In this document: piece by piece, positions 1 through 8,213 of the stretch
Position numbering within the stretch: position 1 is the first letter of the stretch
Layout of the letters: each line of letters starts with the position of its first letter
Assembly: GCA_023954855.1 (NCBI GenBank)
Contig: JAGSGY010000013.1
Location: 34,902-98,901 of the forward strand
DNA length: 64,000 nucleotides
DNA from: Pseudomonadota bacterium
GTDB taxonomy: Bacteria; Myxococcota_A; UBA796; GCA-2862545
Direction of reading: 5' to 3'
Made by a program: the position numbers and the translations under genes
The notes under the pieces: model-generated
What the model saw: only the letters and a program-made list of their open reading frames with translations
The model's database searches: none
What the model was told of the DNA's origin: nothing

Positions 1-1094
1 CTGCAATCGGTGGCTTCGGCTGGCTCGGCGTATTCGTCTCGATCACGCTCCAGATGAAGAAGGTCCACAGCGGCCGCATCAAGGTGCTTCCGTTCCTTGA
101 GGAGGATCTCGAGGGCATGTTCCGCGGCTTTGAACGCTGCAATGCCGAGGACTGGGACTACGTAGTCGGATGGATTGATGCCTTCCCCGGCGGCCGCGCC
201 CTCGGTCGAGGACAGATTCACGCCGCTCGCTACTACGCCGAGGGTGAGGATCCGGAGGCCGTGCCTTCGCTCGCACTCGACCGTCAGCATCTGCCGAGTC
301 GCTTCTTCGTGGTCATTCCCAAGGCGTGGCTGTGGTGGTTGGCGAAGCCGTTCGCTCATCGCTGGGGCATGCGCTTGGTGAACCTGGCGCGCTTTCTGTC
401 GATGAAGATCGGTGACCACGATGTGCACCCGCAAGAGCACGCGCGGTTCAACTTTCTGCTGGACTACGTGCCGAACTGGAAGTGGATCTACAAGCCGACC
501 GGCCTGATCCAGTTCCAGTTCTTCCTGCCGAAGGATGAGGCGCGTCGTGTGATTCGTCGGGCCCTCGAGATGGGGCAAGAGCGCGCGCTCGAGTCGTGGT
601 TGGTCGTCATGAAGCGGCATCGCGCCGACCCGTTCTGGCTGTCGCACGCGGTCGATGGCTACAGCTTCGCCATGGACTTTCAGGTCACCGACAAGAACCG
701 CCAGGCGCTCTGGGACCTCACCCAGGAGTACGCCGAGATGGTGGTCAAGGCCGGAGGGCGCTTCTACTTGGCCAAGGACAGCACCGTGAGCGGCGCCCAC
801 GTTCGGCGCTCGTTGGGTGACTCGGTCCTCGGCCGCTTCTTCGCGCTCAAGCGTCGCCTCGATCCCAACAGCACCCTGATGGGTAGTCAGCTTCGGCGTG
901 TCTTTGGTGGACTTGGCGAAGAACTGGCCGACCTTGGGGATGCGGCTGCAAAGCTTGAGGACACGCCCGGCGAGCCGACCGTGCCGGCCCAGACGTCTGA
1001 AGTAGCGGGCCTGCCCACTGAGCTCCGCGAAGCAGCGGCCGCGCCTACTTCGCCCACGCTTGCCCCAGCCGAAGAAGCGCTCCCTCCGGAGTAG
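1..1094 (+). CDS. FAD-binding oxidase, C-terminal part (5' end outside window)
   Basis: The frame is already open at base 3 and carries AIGGFGWLGVF before the first ATG (54), so the gene begins upstream of the window and that ATG is not the start. The GGFGWLG stretch and the later YVPNWKW, QFQFFLPKDEARRVIRRAL and DFQVTD segments fit the C-terminal half of a PCMH-type FAD-linked oxidase of the aldonolactone oxidase/DprE1/DHCR24 group, which oxidise sugars or sterols with a flavin. The FAD-binding N-terminus is not visible, so substrate and covalent flavin linkage cannot be judged. The last 70 residues are an Ala/Pro/Glu-rich low-complexity tail. It ends 6 bases from the stop of the convergent NlpC/P60 gene. 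The family is fairly sure, the substrate unknown. Confidence 0.75.
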   Translation, partial: AIGGFGWLGVFVSITLQMKKVHSGRIKVLPFLEEDLEGMFRGFERCNAEDWDYVVGWIDAFPGGRALGRGQIHAARYYAEGEDPEAVPSLALDRQHLPSRFFVVIPKAWLWWLAKPFAHRWGMRLVNLARFLSMKIGDHDVHPQEHARFNFLLDYVPNWKWIYKPTGLIQFQFFLPKDEARRVIRRALEMGQERALESWLVVMKRHRADPFWLSHAVDGYSFAMDFQVTDKNRQALWDLTQEYAEMVVKAGGRFYLAKDSTVSGAHVRRSLGDSVLGRFFALKRRLDPNSTLMGSQLRRVFGGLGEELADLGDAAAKLEDTPGEPTVPAQTSEVAGLPTELREAAAAPTSPTLAPAEEALPPE

Positions 1095-1100
1095 GGCCCC

Positions 1101-1832
1101 CTAGTTTCCCGCCCAGGCGTCGATTTCGTCCGGGGCGACGGTCGCGAACCCGCGCCAGAGCTCGCCAGCTAGCCGCTTGGTCCCCGGCCGGTCTGAGCGA
1201 TAGCGGGCGCGAAGGTAGTCGTTCTTCACGGTGCCGTCGGCTGCAGTCTGCACGCTCGGCTCGAGCAGGTTCATGCGCAGCTGGGTGCGGCCCTGGCTGG
1301 TGCCGGCGTGGGCGACCACGATGGTGCCGTCCTCCTCGACCGTCATGACGACGCCGACGTGGGTCAGCTCGTCGTCGAACTTGCCGTTCCCATTGCGGTC
1401 GTATGTGTTGTCGAAGAAGGCAAGGTCGCCGAGGGTGGGCACCTTCCGTTTGTGGGTCGCACCGATGTCCTTCGCTGCGGCCCACAGTGAGGCGGTGTTG
1501 CCCGTCAGGCCCACTCCCGCACGGTCGTACACAGCGCACACAAAACCCGAGCAGTCGTCACGAAACCCGCGAGGCGTGTGCTTTAGGTAGTGTTCCGCAG
1601 CGTCGGCGACGGCGTGCCCCAGGTCCGTGGCTTCGGCCTTGGGATGGGTGCCCTCAGCAGGAGAGGTCGCTTCGACCTCGCGAGGAGCCTCGTCGCGCGC
1701 GACGAGATCGACTGGCTCGTCAGCCGGCGGAACCGGAACGTGTGACCCCACCGAGGCCAGCGGCCCAGGCACAGCAATGCCCTTCGACGCGCAGCCGACG
1801 GTGATCAGCGAGAAGAGGAGAACGGAGCGCAT
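1101..1832 (-). CDS. NlpC/P60-family putative lipoprotein (cell-wall peptidase)
   Basis: 243 residues. The N-terminus has a short hydrophobic signal ending in TVGC, so Cys14 is a probable though non-ideal lipidation site, followed by a Pro/Glu-rich linker. The NlpC/P60 core begins near residue 80: DDCSGFVCAVY supplies the nucleophilic Cys, THVGVV the catalytic His, and AHAG a further polar site. Such enzymes cleave gamma-D-Glu-diaminopimelate bonds in peptidoglycan peptides. Just before the His is an Asp/Asn-Gly loop, DRNGNGKFDDE, resembling an EF-hand or dockerin Ca2+ loop; this is unusual for the family. No strong ribosome-binding site precedes the ATG. The cleavage specificity is inferred from the family. 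Confidence 0.8.
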   Translation of the reverse strand: MRSVLLFSLITVGCASKGIAVPGPLASVGSHVPVPPADEPVDLVARDEAPREVEATSPAEGTHPKAEATDLGHAVADAAEHYLKHTPRGFRDDCSGFVCAVYDRAGVGLTGNTASLWAAAKDIGATHKRKVPTLGDLAFFDNTYDRNGNGKFDDELTHVGVVMTVEEDGTIVVAHAGTSQGRTQLRMNLLEPSVQTAADGTVKNDYLRARYRSDRPGTKRLAGELWRGFATVAPDEIDAWAGN

Positions 1833-1934
1833 GGGCTTAGGGCGGAGGGCGAGAGGGGGCCAGGGAGGCAGGGGGGAAGGGCCCCTAGTATGCTACGCCC
1901 CAACGCGGAAGGAAAGCGCGATGCGGAGGACAAC

Positions 1935-2975
1935 ATGACGGTCTCGGTGCCCGCGCTCTTTGAGGGGATCCCGGATCTCCACCTCGAATGGGCCATGGAG
2001 CGATTCACTCGTATCGAGCTGGACTCGGGCGTGCGGCTGATCGAAGAAGGCGAGAGCGATGAAGACATGCTCATCCTCGAGTCTGGAGGTTTGGATGTCC
2101 TTACTGGGGACACCCACCTGGGCACCGCTGTTCCAGGCGACCTGGTCGGAGAGGCGGCGCTGTTTGGTTACCCGGTGCGCACCGCGTCCGTGGTGACGTC
2201 CTCCCCGTGCAGCATCCTCTTGCTCAATCGCGCGGGATACCAGGAGCTTCGGGAGTCATCGAGCCCGGTGGCTTGGCGCCTCGAACAGCGTGCCCTCGAC
2301 TTGGTGACCGATCGACTGCGGACCGTGGGCGAGCGAATCGGGAAGGCATCTGAAGGCACACCGGTCTCCAGTCACGCGACCCAGGGCTTGTTTCAGCGGG
2401 TGTCGCGGATGTTCGGCGCGGGAGGACAGAAACGGACCGACCACCTCGACCTCCCGTTCGTGCTTCGACAGACACGCATGTTTTCGGACGCGCCCCCAGA
2501 CGCCCTTCGCATCGTCGGTGAGCAGATGGAACAGTTTGGTTTCGGGCCCGGCGCCTTCCTCTGCACGCAGGGCGAGCTCGGGGAGACCTTCTTTGTGCTC
2601 GCAAGCGGCAAGGTCGAGGTTCTGATTGGAACGCCCGATGGCGGCGTGGAGCCTCTCGCTCAGCTGCAGCCCGGCGCGTCGTTTGGCCAAATGGCACTGG
2701 TCTCGGACGAACCTCGCATGGCCTCCTGTGTCGCCGTCGACAAAGTCACCGTCGCCACACTCTCGCGCGAGGCCTTTCAGGCTCTGCGCGCACGCGACGA
2801 CCTCGCCGGAAGTGTGCTTCGCGTCGCGTTGTTGCGGTCGCTGTCCGAGCAGCTCGCCTACGCCAACGGCCAGCTAGCCCAACTCGACTGGGTTGCGCGA
2901 AGCCGCTCGAAGGGCGATGTGCGTCGCCTGATGATGGCGTCGGCTGGAGTCGAGGCCAATCTCGGCGGCCGCTAG
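1935..2975 (+). CDS. Protein with two cyclic-nucleotide-binding-type domains
   Basis: 346 residues from the ATG at 1935, which has GGAGG five bases upstream; an in-frame ATG at 1890 has no such site. Two cNMP-binding beta-barrels are visible. The first is about residues 15-115 (LIEEGESDEDMLILESGGLDV, then PGDLVGEAALFG). The second is about 185-300 (LCTQGELGETFFVLASGKV, then PGASFGQMALVSDEPRMAS). In the phosphate-binding cassette the usual G-E-[LI]-A-L..P-R is FGQMALVSDEPR in domain B, with Gln for Glu, and GEAALFGYPVRT in domain A. There is no DNA-binding or catalytic domain, so it may be a sensor or scaffold. Ligand binding is not certain. Confidence 0.75.
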   Translation: MTVSVPALFEGIPDLHLEWAMERFTRIELDSGVRLIEEGESDEDMLILESGGLDVLTGDTHLGTAVPGDLVGEAALFGYPVRTASVVTSSPCSILLLNRAGYQELRESSSPVAWRLEQRALDLVTDRLRTVGERIGKASEGTPVSSHATQGLFQRVSRMFGAGGQKRTDHLDLPFVLRQTRMFSDAPPDALRIVGEQMEQFGFGPGAFLCTQGELGETFFVLASGKVEVLIGTPDGGVEPLAQLQPGASFGQMALVSDEPRMASCVAVDKVTVATLSREAFQALRARDDLAGSVLRVALLRSLSEQLAYANGQLAQLDWVARSRSKGDVRRLMMASAGVEANLGGR

Positions 2976-3002
2976 GTCGTCTGCTCGAAGAAGAGGGACG
3001 CT

Positions 3003-4595
3003 GTGAACATCCTCGGAGTCGCCGACGGCCTACACGCAGGGGCCGCGCTCACCGTTAACGGCAAGCTGGTGGCAGTTGCTCACCAGCAGCGGCTCGACCG
3101 CGTTGCCGCCTCGAACGCTTTCCCGTGGCAGGCCATCGAGCAGGTGCTCGAAGATGCCGGTGTCGCCCCGGGCGACGTGGATCTCGTGGGGGTCGCCGGC
3201 CGATTCTCGCCCCCATTCGCGGTCCGTCGTCATCCAAGCCTACGGGCGCTGGCGAGGGATCCGTTCTCGCCCGTCCATGATGCTCGTGTGTTCGCTCACG
3301 CTCTTCTGCGCCACTCTGGGCTCGGCGCACTCGAGGCGGATCGCGCTGGTGATTGGCTTGCCGCGCGCTTCGCCGAAAGAGATATCCGCCCGCAGCGCGT
3401 CATTTTGGTGGGCATGCACCGTGCCTTGGCTGAAGCCGCCTACCGTCTGCAGGACGATGACACCGACGTGCTGGTGATCACGCTTCACCCCAAGGGCGAT
3501 GGTGTCGCCCTCGCGGTCCATGTCGGGAACAGCGCACAGCTCGACCGGTATTGGACCCAGCGCGGGTTCGCGAGCCTGCATCTTCATCTCGGACGTTGCG
3601 CGGCTACCCTCGGCCTGCGCGCGGGGGTGGATGATGCGCGCCTCTGGGGTCTTGCTGGACAGGGGGAGCCCACCGAAGAACTCGGGATTCTGCTCGACCG
3701 CCACCTGTCCACCGACGGCCTCAAGCTCTCGCGGCGAAGCTACCTGGTGCCGGCGCGGCGCAAGGACCGGGTCTACCAGGCGCTGGCCGATGCGAATCCG
3801 GCCGATGCCGCAGCGAGTATCCAAGCGAACCTCCGGCGAACCGTCGTCGAGCTTGTGCGCAAGCACGTCGCGCACTGGGGGATTCGCACGGTGGCTCTCG
3901 GTGGCCAGGTGTTCGACAATCCACGCCTCGTCGCTGCCGTAGCCGAGATGGACGAGGTGGAGCGTGTTCTTGCAGGGCCCGAACCTGGGTGGGGCTCCCT
4001 GGCTATTGGCGCTGCGACCATGCTCGCGGGCAAGCCTCCCCGCATCGCACCTTCGCTGGGCTTCGATGCCGGAACGCCCACCAAGAAGCAGATTAAGTCC
4101 GCAGTCGTCGCCCTCAAGAATGGCCAGGGTGTGGCCCACTTCTCGGGTCGGGCCGGGTTCGGCACCGAGGGGCAGGGGAGTCGGGCGGCGCTCGTTCGCG
4201 CTGATGACGCAGCCGCCGTCGAGCGGCTTCGCACGGCGCTGGGGCGCCCAGAACACGAGGAACCCCTCGTGATCCTACTCTCCGCCGAGGCCGACTGCTT
4301 TCGGGCGAGCGACAAGATGCGGCTCCCGCTGGCTTACGGAAGCGCCGCTCCGCTGATCGACAACAAGCACGCCACGAGCATGCTCGGAGCACTGTCGCGC
4401 GACAGCCGAGCGCGGGTCTGCGTAGCCTCTGACGGGGCTGTCAAGCAGCTGCTCGACGGCGTGGCCAAGCACGGCATCCACGCACTCGCAGCTTTCCCGC
4501 TCGCGATGGGCTCCGAGCCGACCCTCTCCCGGGCAGAGGCCGCCAGTCGACTCGCCGCCGAGGCTGGCCTTCACGCCTTGGTTGCCGGTGGCTGA
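3003..4595 (+). CDS. Divergent carbamoyltransferase-like protein (NodU/CmcH family)
   Basis: 530 residues from a GTG start preceded by AGAGGGA. The N-terminus LGVADGLHAGAALTVNGKLV corresponds to the ASKHA-fold opening of NodU/CmcH/TobZ O-carbamoyltransferases. FPWQAIEQVLEDAGV and a C-terminal YrdC-like portion with GVAHFSGRAGFGTEGQGSRA also align with the family. Key motifs are degraded. The usual E-E-R-x-x-R-x-K-H becomes HQQRLDRVA, the HHxxHA metal site keeps only one His (GMHRALAEAAY), and the C-terminal GPRALG motif is GQGSRAAL. Whether it still transfers carbamoyl groups is doubtful. The stop overlaps the start of the CPBP protease gene, so the two are probably co-translated. Confidence 0.65.
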   Translation: MNILGVADGLHAGAALTVNGKLVAVAHQQRLDRVAASNAFPWQAIEQVLEDAGVAPGDVDLVGVAGRFSPPFAVRRHPSLRALARDPFSPVHDARVFAHALLRHSGLGALEADRAGDWLAARFAERDIRPQRVILVGMHRALAEAAYRLQDDDTDVLVITLHPKGDGVALAVHVGNSAQLDRYWTQRGFASLHLHLGRCAATLGLRAGVDDARLWGLAGQGEPTEELGILLDRHLSTDGLKLSRRSYLVPARRKDRVYQALADANPADAAASIQANLRRTVVELVRKHVAHWGIRTVALGGQVFDNPRLVAAVAEMDEVERVLAGPEPGWGSLAIGAATMLAGKPPRIAPSLGFDAGTPTKKQIKSAVVALKNGQGVAHFSGRAGFGTEGQGSRAALVRADDAAAVERLRTALGRPEHEEPLVILLSAEADCFRASDKMRLPLAYGSAAPLIDNKHATSMLGALSRDSRARVCVASDGAVKQLLDGVAKHGIHALAAFPLAMGSEPTLSRAEAASRLAAEAGLHALVAGG

Positions 4596-5331
4596 GCAAG
4601 AGCCCAAGGCGATTCTTCGCGAAGTGGTGCTGGTCTGGCTCGCGACGTTGCTCCTGATTCGGCTCGTCGTCATGGCGGCCGACGCCGGCGCCCCAGAACT
4701 GGTGAAGGCTGCAGTGCCGCTGTTGTTCATGTACGCGCCAGTTTGGTGGCTGCAGCGAACCGGTCGCGATCCGGATGTCTATCCGCTCGCTCTGCCGGCC
4801 TTCTCGGACCGGGCGCCGTACATCGAGGCGCTGAAGCTGAATGCGCTCATCATCGGGCTGATCTTGCTTCCGTGGCTCGCCGGCTACCACTATTGGCAGA
4901 CGAGTTGGCTTCCGTCGATCATGGAGTCCCTTGGATTCAGCCCGAGGAGCATTCCCGAGGTCGAGTACCAGGGAACGTGGCCGTCCAGCCCGCTGCTGCT
5001 GATCGCGTACCACCTGTTCTTTGTGGCCATTCCCGAGGAACTCTTCTACCGAGGCTACGTCCAGAGTCGGCTCGACGAGGTGTGGCCTCCGCGCTGGCGT
5101 CTGTTTGGCGCGGATATCGGCTGGGGTCTGATTGCGGCCTCGGCGATCTTCGCATTGGGGCATTCGATCGTCTCGCTTCAGTGGTGGCATCCCTTCATCT
5201 TCTTCCCGAGCTTGGTCTTCGGTTGGATGCGCTGCCGCACCGGCACGATCGTCGCTGGCGCGCTGTTTCACGCGTGGTCCAACGTGCAGGTGACGACGCT
5301 CGACACCTTGTACGGTATCGTTCCTCCGTGA
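4588..5331 (+). CDS. CPBP-family intramembrane glutamic protease
   Basis: About 247 residues, with around seven hydrophobic segments. The CPBP (Rce1/Abi) active site is complete: PEELFYRGYVQ (EExxxR), then FALGHS (FxxxH) and FHAWSN near the end. I chose the GTG at 4588, overlapping the upstream stop by 8 bases; a TTG at 4582 is the alternative and neither has a clear ribosome-binding site. The family includes CAAX-type proteases, bacteriocin-immunity proteins and the myxosortases that process MYXO-CTERM proteins. A MYXO-CTERM-like motif occurs at 28075-28146, so a sorting role is possible but unproven. Confidence 0.8.
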   Translation: MAEQEPKAILREVVLVWLATLLLIRLVVMAADAGAPELVKAAVPLLFMYAPVWWLQRTGRDPDVYPLALPAFSDRAPYIEALKLNALIIGLILLPWLAGYHYWQTSWLPSIMESLGFSPRSIPEVEYQGTWPSSPLLLIAYHLFFVAIPEELFYRGYVQSRLDEVWPPRWRLFGADIGWGLIAASAIFALGHSIVSLQWWHPFIFFPSLVFGWMRCRTGTIVAGALFHAWSNVQVTTLDTLYGIVPP

Positions 5332-5437
5332 ACCGCTCGCCGAGGGTGGGGTCGAATCAACGGGTCAGAGCAACGGTCCGTAGCTGTCCGGCGCTGTCGC
5401 CGTTATAGGTCCGGGTCGCGAGGTCATCGGAGAGTCT

Positions 5438-7219
5438 TTGGAACCCTGTCCCTTCTGCAACACACCTGTCGATGGGGACTTGATCCGCTTCGGTGGAACT
5501 TGTCCCAGCTGCTTCGGAGAGATCCCAGGCGAAGAGGCCGCTACGGATCCCGGCGAGGCCGTGAAGGCCGCGCAGGTCCAGCAAGACGAAGCACGTGTCC
5601 GACGTCGCATGATGGTCCCGGCCATCATGGGCGCGCTCGCGTTGCTCGCGCTGGGTTCTGCCGCATGCCTGATCGGCTTGCGAACCGCCAGCACCCAGAC
5701 CGAACTCGCGATCGATGCCGCTCTTGCGGATGTCGAGGACGAGGTCACGGTGGATCCCGATGCGCCGAAGAAGGGCGAAGGCAGGCTTGTCGTCGAGCCT
5801 GTCGTGGTCGACGAGGCCACCGGCCGCGTGGGCTACGTCGATCCTCGTACCGGCGAGGAAGTCTCTGTCGATGAAGCCACGGGCACCGTGACGCTCATCG
5901 ACGAAGTCGCTGGCGTGAAGCGGGTCATCAACGCGGCGACCGGTGAGGCCGAGGTTTACGATCTCGAGACCGGTGAGCGGGCGATGGTCGACCAAACCAC
6001 CGGCATGGCCGTCGTGCGCGACGAAGAAGCGGGAACCGCACGCGTCGTCGACCCTCGCACTGGAATCACCACCGTCGTCGACGAAGAGACGGGTGCTCCG
6101 ACACACGTCATCAACCCTGTCACGGGTGAGACACAGGGTGTCGACGAGGGAACGGGCTTCCTGGTGGTCGAAGATCCAAACACGGGCACCAAATCGGTGG
6201 TGAACACAGCGACGGGAATCGTCGCGGACGTCGACTCCCGCACGGGTGTTGCTGAGCTGGTGAACCCCGAAGATGGCAGCGCGCTGCTGTTTGACCCCGA
6301 GACCGAAGAAGTCGCGACGGTCGACCCCACCACTGGCGTCGCGTCGTTTGTGGATGAAGAGGCTGGCACGACGACTGTCGTCGATCCCCGGTCCGGAGCG
6401 ACGGCCGAGGTCGATGGCAGCACGGGCTCGGCGACGCTCGTCAACCCGCGTACCGGCCAGACCACGATCGTGAACCCCGAAGAGGGCACGGTCGCCAAGA
6501 TCGACCCCCTCACGGGAACGGCCATCACGGTGGCTCCGACCGTCGAGGTGAGCGACGAGGATCTCGAGGGGATCGCGGCACTGCCCGACGGACGCCTGCC
6601 GTCTGACGAAGAGCTTGCCGGCCTGGGCGAAGATCTCGATGATCTTCCTGAAGGGCGCATTCGCTCAAAGTCTGAGCTGACCGAGAACTTCCAGATTGGT
6701 GAGCTCGGAACCGCGCCAGACGCGGGCCAAGGCACCACCTCGGGCACCCGCGTCGTCGAGGGCGGCGCGTCCGTGGGCTCTGGACTCTCATCCGGTCCTC
6801 GCGAGGCGACGGTCAAGGTCGATGCTTCGACGGACGTCACGACGACCAAGGCCTCGCAGTACACCGTGCTGGGCCTCACGCCCGACGTGTCGATCTCGCG
6901 GCGCGAGCAGCTCGGCATCCGTCTCGAGGACGACCAGGCCATCATCGCGATGATCAAGCGCGTCATGGACACCGAGATTCCGCGACTTCGGGTTTGCTAC
7001 GAGCGCCGGCTCAAGCAGGCGCCGGAGCTCAAGGGACGCTGGGCCCTCAGATTCACGGTGCGTGCCGACGGCTACACCGAGGCGGCGACCGTGAACGGAC
7101 TCGACAGTCGTGACGACCAGCTCGAGGCCTGCGTGGTCGAGAAGTTGAAGAGCTGGCAGTTCCAGAAGATCCGTGAAGACCAGCCGATCAAGAAGACCGT
7201 CACCTTCCGTCCGAGCTAG
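5438..7219 (+). CDS. AgmX/PglI-like protein with zinc ribbon, TM and decapeptide repeats
   Basis: 593 residues from a TTG with GGAGAG four bases upstream. Order of parts: a CPFC...CPSC zinc ribbon (residues 4-25), a charged linker, one transmembrane helix (57-81), a run of about 24 degenerate ten-residue repeats built on V-D-x-x-T-G-x-x-x-V (124-365), a Gly/Ser-rich linker, and a terminal domain (490-593) with CYERRLKQAPELKG and VNGLDSRDDQLEACV, typical of the AgmX/PglI C-terminal domain of myxobacteria, a TonB-C-like fold. The topology suggests a cytoplasmic zinc ribbon and a long periplasmic repeat rod ending in a small domain. In Myxococcus, proteins with this end are tied to gliding and envelope complexes; the role here is inferred. 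Confidence 0.75.
   Translation: MEPCPFCNTPVDGDLIRFGGTCPSCFGEIPGEEAATDPGEAVKAAQVQQDEARVRRRMMVPAIMGALALLALGSAACLIGLRTASTQTELAIDAALADVEDEVTVDPDAPKKGEGRLVVEPVVVDEATGRVGYVDPRTGEEVSVDEATGTVTLIDEVAGVKRVINAATGEAEVYDLETGERAMVDQTTGMAVVRDEEAGTARVVDPRTGITTVVDEETGAPTHVINPVTGETQGVDEGTGFLVVEDPNTGTKSVVNTATGIVADVDSRTGVAELVNPEDGSALLFDPETEEVATVDPTTGVASFVDEEAGTTTVVDPRSGATAEVDGSTGSATLVNPRTGQTTIVNPEEGTVAKIDPLTGTAITVAPTVEVSDEDLEGIAALPDGRLPSDEELAGLGEDLDDLPEGRIRSKSELTENFQIGELGTAPDAGQGTTSGTRVVEGGASVGSGLSSGPREATVKVDASTDVTTTKASQYTVLGLTPDVSISRREQLGIRLEDDQAIIAMIKRVMDTEIPRLRVCYERRLKQAPELKGRWALRFTVRADGYTEAATVNGLDSRDDQLEACVVEKLKSWQFQKIREDQPIKKTVTFRPS
5809..6530 (+). repeat. About 24 tandem ten-codon repeats inside the AgmX-like gene
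   Basis: The coding stretch encodes repeated V-D-[EP]-x-T-G-x-x-x-[VL] units about 30 bases long, with occasional N for D, A-G for T-G and one 11-residue unit. At the DNA level the copies are diverged (GTCGAC, ACGGG and GAAGAG recur), so this is an old protein repeat and not a fresh microsatellite. The unit length and alternating hydrophobic pattern suggest a beta-solenoid or extended beta-rod. Confidence 0.85.
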
Positions 7220-7644
7220 AGCCTCACGCTGTAGATGACGGCGTGTTCGCCGACGCCGTAGTAGTCGGCGCGGCGCCCGGATTCGGTCCAACCTGCCTCT
7301 TCATAGAGTCGGCGGGCAGCGGCGTTGCCCGCCCTCACCTCCAAGAAGGCGCGGAGGACACCCTCGGCCCGCCAAGTCAGGGTCGCTGTCGCGAGGAGCT
7401 CTCGCCCGAAGCCGCGACGGCGAGCGTCGGGGTGAACCACGACCGTGAGCACCTCGGCCTCATCGACCACAACGGAGCTGATTAGGTGGCCGTGGATGTG
7501 GCCCTCCACCTCGACCACGAGTGCGCGAACGGTTCGAAGCGCAAGCTGGGCTTGAACGCTCGCGGCTGTCCATGGGTGAAAGGCGCCGGCGCCCTCGACG
7601 GCCGCAATCGCCTCGGCGTCCGACGCGACCGCTCGCCGGATCAC
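7216..7644 (-). CDS. rimI: Ribosomal-protein-alanine N-acetyltransferase-like GNAT protein (RimI)
   Basis: 142 residues with one GNAT domain. VVHPDARRRGFGRELL is the acetyl-CoA pyrophosphate-binding motif (R/Q-x-x-G-x-G/A), and VRAGNAAARRLYEEAGW with RADYY is the signature of RimI, which acetylates the N-terminal Ala of ribosomal protein S18. The ATG overlaps the stop of the SurA-like gene by four bases (ATGA), so the two form an operon. RimI is often linked to tsaB or tsaD; here both are on the same segment but not adjacent. Substrate is inferred from the family. Confidence 0.85.
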   Translation of the reverse strand: MIRRAVASDAEAIAAVEGAGAFHPWTAASVQAQLALRTVRALVVEVEGHIHGHLISSVVVDEAEVLTVVVHPDARRRGFGRELLATATLTWRAEGVLRAFLEVRAGNAAARRLYEEAGWTESGRRADYYGVGEHAVIYSVRL

Positions 7645-8144
7645 AGCGCTTTCGGCGCGATCTCGCGGATCACCACGCGCTCACGGGCACCTGCGAATGC
7701 CGCCGCCGCGGCGGCTTGAAATGCAGGGTCCTCAGCAGGCACCTCGAGATTCCGCTTGATGAACTTCTCGACCACCAGTCGCCGCCTTAGGATGGCCGAC
7801 AAGTCCTTCTCTGTCATGCCCCGGTTCTCGAGGAAGGCATCGAAGGACTCGTAGGTCTCGAAGCTGTCACGCACAGCGTCGAGTCGGCTCGACACTTGCT
7901 CCGGTCGCGGTGCGTACACGCTCACATCACCTGCGAGTTCGCGCACGGCGGCGGTGTCGATGGCTCGGCCCAGCGAGGCTTCCCAAATCGGCATGGCCTG
8001 TGCGTCGCGGGTAGCGAGGACCGTGAGAAGGTCGACATCCGAGCTCAGCACGAGCTGGTCTCCGACGACTGCGACGACGCGGTCAAGAGGTTCGGCGGCG
8101 GCGCTACCCCAGAGGAGCGTGGCGATGAAGAGCAAGCGGTGCAC
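7641..8144 (-). CDS. SurA N-terminal-domain-like periplasmic protein
   Basis: About 167 residues from a GTG. This start is chosen because it gives a compact signal peptide (HRLLFIATLLWGSAAAEP) directly before LDRVVAVVGDQLVLSSDVDL, the typical opening of SurA/PpiC-type chaperone domains. Upstream codons in the frame are Arg/His-rich and overlap the divergent gene, so they are unlikely to be translated. The helical region FDAFLENRGMTEKDLSAILRR also matches SurA. No parvulin PPIase domain follows, so this is a short, chaperone-only relative. It is co-translated with rimI. A role in outer-membrane protein handling is inferred. Confidence 0.65.
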   Translation of the reverse strand: MHRLLFIATLLWGSAAAEPLDRVVAVVGDQLVLSSDVDLLTVLATRDAQAMPIWEASLGRAIDTAAVRELAGDVSVYAPRPEQVSSRLDAVRDSFETYESFDAFLENRGMTEKDLSAILRRRLVVEKFIKRNLEVPAEDPAFQAAAAAAFAGARERVVIREIAPKAL

Positions 8145-8213
8145 GACGTCATCGTAACGCGGGTGCGCGATGCCCTCGTGGGATCGGGATACCATGTGGC
8201 CGCTGGAGGCTTC

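Noticed and set aside
5809..6530. CRISPR or DNA-level tandem array
   Set aside because: The repeats are diverged at the DNA level, have no spacers of constant length and are in frame within a protein.
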